Assembly: GCA_003599025.1 (NCBI GenBank)
Contig: QZIL01000107.1
Span: 1-41,383 of the forward strand
DNA from: Nitrospiraceae bacterium
GTDB lineage: Bacteria > Nitrospirota > Thermodesulfovibrionia > UBA6902
Direction of reading: 5' to 3'
DNA length: 41,383 nt
Shown: one piece after another, positions 18,576 to 24,347 of the stretch
How the letters are laid out: the number at the start of each line of letters is the position of its first letter
How positions within the stretch are numbered: position 1 is the stretch's first letter
Position numbers and translations under genes: made by a program
Notes under the pieces: model-generated
Told to the model about the DNA's origin: nothing
The model's database searches: none
What the model saw: the letters and a program-made list of their open reading frames with translations, nothing else

Positions 18576-19538
18576 TCAGGCATTGACCCATAATGACTTG
18601 TCGGCGCGATTCAGTTCCTCTATTAAATGTTCAATTGTAGAATTGTGTATCCGCCTCCAGTGCTCCCTGCTGCTGTTCGCATTATGGGGAGACAGGAGAA
18701 CGTTAGACATAGACAGTAACGGACTGTCCTTTGGCAGTGGCTCATCTTCAAATACATCCAGGGCTGCTCCGGCAATTTTCTCCTGCTTTAATGCATCTAC
18801 AAGCTCCGGTTCATTTACCAGCGGCCCCCGGGCGGCATTAATAAAATAGGCTGTCGGTTTCATCATTGCAAATTCATCGCGTCCCATAATATGGTAACTT
18901 GTCGGGTTCAGGTCACAGTTTAAACTGACGAAATCGCTTTCACGCAGCAATGTTTTTTTGTCCACCATTTCAATGCCTGTCCTGGCCAGAAAATTCTGTG
19001 ATATTTCAGAGATATCATTTCCGAGCAGGCGCATTTTAAAGGCTGATGCACGTTCTGCCACTGCCTTTCCCGTATCACCTACGCCTATGATTCCCAATGT
19101 ATGGCCTGACAGAGAGAAGCACTGCATCTTGTTCCAGTCGCCCTCTTTCATCCTTTTGTCTATCCACGGGATCTGTCTGGCAAATGAAAGCATGCAGCCA
19201 AGGACCTGATCAGCCACAGGCTCATTGAAAGCGCCAGGGGTATTACGAATGGCTATTCCGAGTTCTGAAGCCGCCTTCCGGTCAAATGAATCTATGCCTG
19301 TGCCCCATTTTGAAATAACCTTCAGCCTGGGGGCAGATTTCAATACCCTGGCAGTGAACTGGTCGTCACCTGCAATGACTCCGTCGATATCGATTATCCA
19401 TTTCAGCAGTTCCTCCTCTGAAAGTCTTTCCCTGACAGGAGGGACTACAATTTCGATGTCATTCTTAATAAATATGTTCCGGTAATCATCCAGTTCTTTC
19501 TGCATATAGGGAGCCGTAATCAGTACTTTGAATTTCAT
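18576..19538 (-). CDS. D-isomer 2-hydroxyacid dehydrogenase (phosphoglycerate dehydrogenase-like)
   Basis: NAD-dependent oxidation of a 2-hydroxyacid, or the reverse, is expected. The 320-residue protein has the Rossmann motif GIIGVGDTG at about 149-157. The catalytic triad is R237 (NAARGPLVNE), E266 (EDEPLP) and H285 (SPHNANSS). The substrate loop SKWGTGIDSFD is typical of SerA-like enzymes. No ACT or regulatory domain is present, so it is a short form and probably not the housekeeping serine enzyme. Its ATG overlaps the cytidylyltransferase stop as TAATG, indicating coupled translation. The substrate may be a sugar acid in the CMP-sugar pathway, which is inference. Confidence 0.9.
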   Translation of the reverse strand: MKFKVLITAPYMQKELDDYRNIFIKNDIEIVVPPVRERLSEEELLKWIIDIDGVIAGDDQFTARVLKSAPRLKVISKWGTGIDSFDRKAASELGIAIRNTPGAFNEPVADQVLGCMLSFARQIPWIDKRMKEGDWNKMQCFSLSGHTLGIIGVGDTGKAVAERASAFKMRLLGNDISEISQNFLARTGIEMVDKKTLLRESDFVSLNCDLNPTSYHIMGRDEFAMMKPTAYFINAARGPLVNEPELVDALKQEKIAGAALDVFEDEPLPKDSPLLSMSNVLLSPHNANSSREHWRRIHNSTIEHLIEELNRADKSLWVNA

Positions 19539-20230
19539 TATCTTCTTACTCCTTCTTTATTACGTTGTTTATAAAGAAACTCCGCCAATGTAAAATCCAG
19601 CTCTTCATCTATATCCACCGCTTCCTCACGGCTGACCTCAAACATAAGAGGATTGTATCCGATGCGGTTTCCCCGCTCCTCCAGAACTGCTCGTGAGAAT
19701 ATATATAAAGTTGAATTTTCCTCAAACACTGGAGGCAGGTCCTGTGTTCTTAATAAGACATCAGGATCGTGGTTCAGAGGTTTACCTGCGGCATCGTACA
19801 GACGTGTCTGCAGTCTGGTAACGCCGAATAATGAATCATGCTCTCCTGGTCCAAGAAACCTTTGAATAGCCCTCGTAATAGTTTCAGGTTTCAGAAGGGG
19901 GTTTGTGCTGTGGGTCTGAAGATAATAATCAGCCGCTATATGATGCACATCATTAAGCAGGATATTGTTCATCGGTTCAAACCCGGAACAGAGGTGATCA
20001 GGCCTTCTGATCATGGTGACATTGAAATGTTCAGGTGCATCTCCCAGGATAAAGGGACTGTCCGTGTCTATGCAGACTTCAGTGATATAGGGGCAGTCAA
20101 TCAGGCTTTCAATTATATGATGATAAAGAGGTTTGCCATCGAGAAGACGGTAATTCTTACCGGGCACCCTCTCACTGTTATGTCTCATTGGGACCAGCGC
20201 CGCAATCCTGGGAGTATCTGTTTTCTTCAT
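19538..20230 (-). CDS. Acylneuraminate cytidylyltransferase-type CMP-sugar synthetase
   Basis: Expected to join a 2-keto sugar acid to CTP, giving a CMP-sugar and pyrophosphate. Start MKKTDTPRIAALVPMRHNSERVPGKN at 20230 is chosen because AGAGGTG lies upstream and because an in-frame start at 20296 would fall inside the cyclase gene. The nucleotide-binding motif has R16, S19, R21 and K25 (RxxSxRxPGKN); TDSP at about 56-59 is also typical. The 230-residue length matches single-domain NeuA, PseF and PtmB relatives. No NeuB/LegI/PseI-type synthase is visible in this window, so the substrate must be supplied elsewhere or be atypical. Confidence 0.9.
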   Translation of the reverse strand: MKKTDTPRIAALVPMRHNSERVPGKNYRLLDGKPLYHHIIESLIDCPYITEVCIDTDSPFILGDAPEHFNVTMIRRPDHLCSGFEPMNNILLNDVHHIAADYYLQTHSTNPLLKPETITRAIQRFLGPGEHDSLFGVTRLQTRLYDAAGKPLNHDPDVLLRTQDLPPVFEENSTLYIFSRAVLEERGNRIGYNPLMFEVSREEAVDIDEELDFTLAEFLYKQRNKEGVRR

Positions 20231-20246
20231 ATTTTCAACACCTCTT

Positions 20247-20903
20247 TTAATTTCTTTTGTCCCGGAGCACTGCCCTTGCAGGGGCGCCCTCTGCACCGAC
20301 CAGATTAAGGGGCAGACAGATCAACTCGTAAATTCCCGGATTGATCTCTGATAAATTCAGGCCCTCGAGTATTATCACACCACCGGACAACAGGGTCTTG
20401 TGAGTACACGATGTCTCATCCTTATATATCTCTACAGACAGGTAATCCACTCCCAGCAGTCTGACACCCCGGTCCACAATCCATTGGGCCGCCTCCCGGG
20501 TAATGGCGACATAGTCAGGATTAAAAATGCTGCTTCCATTTTTCCAGAATTTTGAATTCATGGTGCGCAGCAGCAACCGCTCAGTACCCCGGGGGATATC
20601 AAGTGATGCCAGTTCCGATGGCGTAATTACATTTGCAAGCGGTATATATGCAACATATGCTTCTCCTATCAGTATATCCAGAGGTATCTGTGTCACGCTC
20701 TGCCCTTCCGGTATAAAATGTAATGGCGCCTCTATATGAGTCCCGGTATGCACATCGCAGGTAAGCTTTGTCACATTTACATCATTTCCGTTTTCAAAAC
20801 AGGAGAGCCATTCCACTTTCATTCCTATGCTTCCTGGCCATGTGGGCATGGATGAATCCAATGGAACGGAAATATCAATGATGCTGTTCAATTTATCCCT
20901 CAT
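20247..20903 (-). CDS. Cyclase-family (kynurenine formamidase-like) metallohydrolase
   Basis: The 218-residue protein belongs to the cyclase family PF04199. VHTGTHIEAPLHFIPEG at 51-67 carries the HxGTHxDAPxHF metal-binding motif (H52, H56, H62; the usual Asp is Glu58), and DISVPLDSSMPTWPG at the start is typical. Family members hydrolyse formamides, lactones or amides. Tryptophan catabolism is unlikely here because no kynurenine genes are nearby. An amide- or lactone-cleaving step on a modified sugar is more plausible, but speculative. It overlaps the GT2 gene upstream by 11 bp and leads into the CMP-sugar synthetase. Confidence 0.88.
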   Translation of the reverse strand: MRDKLNSIIDISVPLDSSMPTWPGSIGMKVEWLSCFENGNDVNVTKLTCDVHTGTHIEAPLHFIPEGQSVTQIPLDILIGEAYVAYIPLANVITPSELASLDIPRGTERLLLRTMNSKFWKNGSSIFNPDYVAITREAAQWIVDRGVRLLGVDYLSVEIYKDETSCTHKTLLSGGVIILEGLNLSEINPGIYELICLPLNLVGAEGAPARAVLRDKRN

Positions 20904-21864
20904 TATTCACCTTCATATAGTCAATATAATCAGCTTCTGATGCACAATGGCTTTTATCAGACGCACCTGCCTTTACCAGTCCGTTCGGATAATAAAATCT
21001 CTGTCTCAGTGCAGCACTTACAGGATCACGCAAAGCATACCCTCTGTATGTTCCCCAGAACTGCATCAGACGGAAAAGGGGTATCTCGAAAATATTTGCA
21101 ATAAATTTCTTCTCACGCATGGCATGAACATAATCTGTTACTGTATTTACAAACCAGAGCCAGAAGAAATCCCGCAGAAAAAACTTCTGTTCAGGAAAGA
21201 GCTGGTAGAAGACGATCGATTCACGATAATATCGGTTGTATGTCCCGGTATACTTCTCATTATGCACATGAATAACATCTGCTTCTGCAACATATGAAAT
21301 ATAATGTCCCTCTTTAATGACACGTTTTGCCCAGTCAATGTCCTCAAGTCCGGTCAGACTCTCATCGTAAGGAATCTGTTCCCAGAGGCTCCGCCTTATG
21401 GCTGCATTTGCATTATTGCAGAATGGAGATCTTTGCACAGAGACAGAATGGTCAGGATACCATTTTGAAAATATCTGGTGTTCTGAATACCTGTTCCGGT
21501 TATTCCCCCTCTGCTTCCCGTATGTAAGGGCCACTTTCGGGTCACTAAAAGGTGCTATCAGGTATTCCAGCCAGCGGCGATGCGTCGGATATACATGTCC
21601 GCTGGCAAAGACCAGGCAATCTCCATTTGCGGTTTCACATCCAATATTGAGGGCACGCCCGAATGAAAAATCATCTGCACTGATTTCACGGATAGTAACA
21701 GGGAAAGATGATGCAATAGATAAAGTGCGGTCAGTGGAGCCGGAGTCCACGACTATCACCTCGATTTTTTCGACCGATTGTTCAAATATTCCAGTAAGAA
21801 GACGGCCTATATATTCCTGTTCATTGCAACAGCGTATGATAATCGAAACATCAGGCTTAGTCAT
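20893..21864 (-). CDS. Family 2 glycosyltransferase, rhamnosyltransferase-like
   Basis: Start MTKPDVSIIIRCCNEQEYI at 21864 overlaps the MerR stop as ATGA, so translation is probably coupled; a start six codons earlier is less likely. Residues 5-220 form a GT2 domain: EVIVVDSGSTDRTLSIA, DFSFGRALNIGCETANGDCLVFASGHVYP (the DxD position reads ASGH, as in some rhamnosyltransferase-type members) and LTGLEDIDWAKRVIKEGHYISY. Residues about 225-323 carry aromatic stretches (FWLWFVNTVTDYV) that could touch the membrane. Length 323 residues is normal for the family. Confidence 0.88.
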   Translation of the reverse strand: MTKPDVSIIIRCCNEQEYIGRLLTGIFEQSVEKIEVIVVDSGSTDRTLSIASSFPVTIREISADDFSFGRALNIGCETANGDCLVFASGHVYPTHRRWLEYLIAPFSDPKVALTYGKQRGNNRNRYSEHQIFSKWYPDHSVSVQRSPFCNNANAAIRRSLWEQIPYDESLTGLEDIDWAKRVIKEGHYISYVAEADVIHVHNEKYTGTYNRYYRESIVFYQLFPEQKFFLRDFFWLWFVNTVTDYVHAMREKKFIANIFEIPLFRLMQFWGTYRGYALRDPVSAALRQRFYYPNGLVKAGASDKSHCASEADYIDYMKVNNEG

Positions 21865-22211
21865 TCCGCACCTGTCCCGCATTCTTCATGGGTATTAATA
21901 GCTCCCTTTACTCTGACTGGTTCCCGGATATCATCCATTGTTCCTGTATTTGACGCACCAGCACGGACCCTCCTGTCCTCCCTTTCAAGTTCATCAATAG
22001 TTCCGGATATTGTATATTTGTCGCTATAACGTAAATGCTTTATCCTTTTTATGAACTCTATGTCCTTCCTGCAATAGCGCCTCTGCCCTCCGGGGGTCCT
22101 TACCGGTTTGATAAACTCATTAAAATCCTTTTCCCAGAACCTTATCGTATATGCATTCACCCCGGTAATCTGACTGACTTCATGAATTGAAAATACCAGT
22201 TTTGTCAGCAT
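21861..22211 (-). CDS. MerR-family transcriptional regulator
   Basis: The 116-residue protein has a MerR winged helix-turn-helix at residues 5-70 (FSIHEVSQITGVNAYTIRFWEKDF, TPGGQRRYCRKDIEFIKRIKHLRY). ATG 22211 is chosen because AAAGGA lies six bases upstream; an in-frame GTG at 22229 has no better site. The rest is short and polar, with no obvious cysteine metal site or ligand domain, so the signal is unknown. It is the first gene after the sigma-54 promoter at 22284-22299 and overlaps the GT2 gene by 4 bp. It may control this operon or flagellar genes, but its target is not visible. Confidence 0.88.
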   Translation of the reverse strand: MLTKLVFSIHEVSQITGVNAYTIRFWEKDFNEFIKPVRTPGGQRRYCRKDIEFIKRIKHLRYSDKYTISGTIDELEREDRRVRAGASNTGTMDDIREPVRVKGAINTHEECGTGAE

Positions 22212-22283
22212 GTCATTTCCTTTTTTCACCGGCAGATATCATGGACATATCTGCAAATTTAAAGATTACTCTAAGTTTGAAAA

Positions 22284-22299
22284 GCAATATCGGTGCCAA
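22284..22299 (-). promoter_or_regulatory. Sigma-54 promoter for the glycosylation operon
   Basis: On the minus strand the sequence reads TTGGCAC-CGATA-TTGC, followed by TTTT. GG is at 22297-22296 and GC at 22285-22284, exactly ten bases apart as sigma-54 requires, and both boxes match the consensus. Transcription would start near 22272, giving a leader of about 60 nt before the MerR ATG. Confidence 0.85.
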
Positions 22300-22452
22300 C
22301 TACAGCAATCTAAAAAAAAGGGGGGGCGGCATTTAATGAACCTCCGTACTCCTAATAATATATGTGCTGAATTCCCATTAATTTCAATAGGTAATGTGCC
22401 TTTGTTTGTGTGCTGGTCTCCAGAAAGCATAAACCGGTGCCCTTAAACGCCC
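22300..22452. other. Promoter-upstream spacer without a gene
   Basis: Between the sigma-54 promoter and the fliS hairpin I see an A8G7 run and AT-rich sequence. This is where an enhancer-binding protein site would be expected, but no clear inverted repeat stands out. Short open frames here lack a ribosome site. Confidence 0.4.
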
Positions 22453-22490
22453 GAAGGAACAATCATCCCCGAAGAGACGATTATTCCTTC
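22453..22490 (-). terminator. 17-bp hairpin with UUCG tetraloop after fliS
   Basis: The minus-strand transcript can form a 17-bp stem (three G-U pairs) closed by a TTCG loop at 22470-22473. It lies 68 bases after the fliS stop and before the next promoter. The following tract has only TTT, so it may be a weak terminator or a 3'-end stabiliser rather than a strong intrinsic terminator. Confidence 0.55.
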
Positions 22491-22557
22491 CATAACGTCA
22501 AAGACATGTTTCTCGTCAATATTTTGTTGCTTAATTCAGGCAGGAAAACACCCTGAC

Positions 22558-22926
22558 TTAAGCCTGACTGGCTTCCTGCATCTCCCTCCATGAACCACGT
22601 AATATCTCCATAACCTTTTCCGCGTCATTCAGTGCGTCCATATTGTTACTGATCTCGGCCTTAATAAGGCTCTCAAGTACAAAGTCGTAGAGGTTCCTGA
22701 GATTAACTGCAATCTCTCCGCCATCCATATTAAGGGAGTTCGCAAGCTCCCTCACAATCGCGGAGGTCTTTTTTATAAAGTGGCTCTTCCCCACACTGTC
22801 CCCTACCTCCATTTTCTCCCTGGCCTTCTGAATGAAATTGATCGTCCCGTCATAGAGCATGGTGATTATCTGCACTCTGTCGGGGACCTGTGTTTCTGTC
22901 TGCTGATTCATAGCTGTTGCCTGCAT
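22558..22926 (-). CDS. fliS: Flagellar export chaperone FliS (second copy)
   Basis: The 122-residue protein matches the FliS family: VQIITMLYDGTINFIQKAREKMEVGD at 18-43, then VRELANSLNMDGGEIAVNLRNLYDFVLESL, and GSWREM near the end. FliS binds the flagellin C-terminus in the cytoplasm and keeps it export-competent. A strong GAGGAGG sits before ATG 22926. It is unlike the 133-residue FliS at 32678-33079, with which it shares only the family pattern. It stands alone with its own sigma-54 promoter, upstream of the glycosylation operon, so it may serve a modified or different flagellin, or act as a regulator. Confidence 0.92.
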   Translation of the reverse strand: MQATAMNQQTETQVPDRVQIITMLYDGTINFIQKAREKMEVGDSVGKSHFIKKTSAIVRELANSLNMDGGEIAVNLRNLYDFVLESLIKAEISNNMDALNDAEKVMEILRGSWREMQEASQA

Positions 22927-22988
22927 ATTTACCTCCTCATTTTCATGTTGATACTGATGTTAATCAGCTTTATTAATCATTCTGAAAA

Positions 22989-23003
22989 GCAAGCTCCGTG
23001 CCT
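22989..23003 (-). promoter_or_regulatory. Sigma-54 promoter for the second fliS
   Basis: Minus strand reads AGGCAC-GGAGC-TTGC, then TTTT. GG at 23002-23001 and GC at 22990-22989 are ten bases apart. Only the first base of the -24 box departs from consensus. The start point would be near 22977, about 50 nt before the ATG. Confidence 0.8.
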
Positions 23004-23079
23004 GCCTGACTAATGTCGATTTTCTCCTTGTATTAGCCGGGGATAAAGTTGAAATGAGAGATATCAGCTTATGTTTCAG

Positions 23080-23114
23080 GGGAAAGGCCTTCCCTGTTGA
23101 GGAAATAATTTCCT
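23080..23114. promoter_or_regulatory. Two inverted repeats, possible enhancer-binding site
   Basis: GGGAA-AGGCC-TTCCC at 23080-23094 and AGGAAAT-A-ATTTCCT at 23100-23114 lie 100-140 bases upstream of the expected fliS start, the usual place for a sigma-54 activator site. They are also 25 bases upstream of the plus-strand -35 box, so either promoter could use them. Confidence 0.4.
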
Positions 23115-23138
23115 GATCGATGTGTCTCCTTCTTCATC

Positions 23139-23166
23139 TTGACGGAATATATAAAGTTGCTATACT
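23139..23166 (+). promoter_or_regulatory. Sigma-70 promoter for the FmdB-DUF362 unit
   Basis: TTGACG at 23139-23144 and TATACT at 23161-23166 are separated by 16 bases, each one mismatch from consensus. Transcription should begin near 23173. Confidence 0.75.
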
Positions 23167-23195
23167 TGTGATTAATAACCTTCAGGAGGTGTATC

Positions 23196-23246
23196 ATGAC
23201 TCACCCATCTATTTACTTCGAATTACAATCACAGGATAAGGCGTGA
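23196..23246 (+). CDS. Possible 16-residue leader peptide
   Basis: ATG 23196 follows a near-perfect AGGAGGTG ribosome site. The frame reads MTHPSIYFELQSQDKA and stops at TGA 23244-23246, twelve bases before the FmdB start. The strong site and the position just after the sigma-70 promoter favour real translation. No known peptide is recognised; translational coupling to the zinc-ribbon gene is possible. Confidence 0.4.
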   Translation: MTHPSIYFELQSQDKA

Positions 23247-23258
23247 GAGGAGTACATG

Positions 23259-23426
23259 ATGCCGGCTTATGAATATGAATGCAATGCTTGCGGCAGGGAT
23301 TTTACACTGTTTCTTACTCTGAGGGAATATGATGAAATATCTGAGTTAAAGTGTCCCCACTGCGGAAGCGATAAGGTACAGAGAATGTTTACAGGTTTCT
23401 TTGCAAAGACCTCCAGAAAGTCGTAG
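23259..23426 (+). CDS. FmdB-type zinc ribbon protein
   Basis: A 55-residue protein, MPAYEYECNACGRDFTLF, with two CxxC pairs (CNAC and CPHC), the FmdB/putative regulatory zinc-ribbon pattern. I use the second of two adjacent ATG codons because family members start MPxYEYxC and GGAG is then six bases upstream. FmdB-like proteins are small zinc ribbons suggested to be regulatory; their exact role is unknown. It is followed after 9 bases by the DUF362 gene. Confidence 0.88.
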   Translation: MPAYEYECNACGRDFTLFLTLREYDEISELKCPHCGSDKVQRMFTGFFAKTSRKS

Positions 23427-23435
23427 GAGTGCATA

Positions 23436-24347
23436 TTGCATTATTTTTCAGAACTAAATAAATCAAAACTCACTCTTGTTAAGACCTCCGACAGGGGCTT
23501 GGGGGTCAGAAGCGCCATTGAACTGCTCGGGATAAATCCGGTCAGGGGACAGGATGTATTGCTTAAGCCCAACTTTAATACTGCTGACCCATACCCCGGT
23601 TCCACCCATATCGACACTCTCACTAATTTAATATTGCACCTGAAAGAGATGGGAGCAAAAAGTATTACTATCGGAGAGAGAAGTGGTCCACCTGATACAT
23701 CCGATGTACTTGAAGAAAAGGGCATCCTCAGCCTCTGTAATAAAATGGATGTAAAATTAATCAACTTCGAGGACCTTGCGCCTGATGACTGGGTAAGGAT
23801 AAAACCGGAGCAGAGCCACTGGCGAAACGGCTTTGATGTTGCAAGGCCGGTCCTTGATTCAAAGTGTATTGTCTCAACATGCTGTCTGAAGACCCACGGT
23901 TATGGAGGCGTATTTACAATGTCTTTAAAACTCTCTGTCGGCATTACTCACAAACGGAATATGACAGAACTCCATTCGTCCTTCAGGAGCATGAGGAAGA
24001 TGATAGCCGAGATAAACCAGGTCTACAGACCATCCCTGATATTGCTGGATGCGATAGAGGCCTTTGTCGACGGCGGACCCATGACCGGGACCAGAAAAAG
24101 AGCCGACGTCATTTTAGCAGGGACAGACAGGGCTGCGATTGATGCGGTCGGGTTGACCATACTGAAGGAACTTGGCAGCAATAAAAACATTATGGACAGG
24201 AAGATATTCGAGCAGGAACAGATAGCAAGGGCATCTGAACTCGGGATAGGTATAACGAGACCGGAGGATATTGAGATTGTAACTGGTGATGAAGTGAGTA
24301 ATGAGTATTCAGAGAAGTTGAAGGAGATACTTTTAAAGGATAATTAA
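23436..24347 (+). CDS. DUF362 family protein
   Basis: The 303-residue protein belongs to DUF362 (PF04015). Typical blocks are DVLLKPNFN at about 40-48, HLKEMGAKSITIGERSG at about 69-85, CLKTHGYGGVFTMSLKLSVG at about 151-170 and LLDAIEAFVDGGPMTG. Some DUF362 proteins carry a ferredoxin domain; none is seen here. Function is unknown. A TTG at 23436 is used with AGGAG seven bases upstream; no better ATG lies near the start of the domain. It is convergent with the next gene and the two stop codons overlap, leaving no room for a terminator. Confidence 0.88.
   Translation: MHYFSELNKSKLTLVKTSDRGLGVRSAIELLGINPVRGQDVLLKPNFNTADPYPGSTHIDTLTNLILHLKEMGAKSITIGERSGPPDTSDVLEEKGILSLCNKMDVKLINFEDLAPDDWVRIKPEQSHWRNGFDVARPVLDSKCIVSTCCLKTHGYGGVFTMSLKLSVGITHKRNMTELHSSFRSMRKMIAEINQVYRPSLILLDAIEAFVDGGPMTGTRKRADVILAGTDRAAIDAVGLTILKELGSNKNIMDRKIFEQEQIARASELGIGITRPEDIEIVTGDEVSNEYSEKLKEILLKDN

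Noticed and set aside
20230-20296. Longer start for the CMP-sugar synthetase
   Set aside because: It would overlap the cyclase gene by 50 bases, and the upstream residues do not fit the NeuA family; MKKTDTPRIAALVPMR is the natural N-terminus.
22336-22446. Plus-strand ORF of 36 codons upstream of fliS
   Set aside because: No ribosome site and no family; it lies in the promoter region of the MerR operon.
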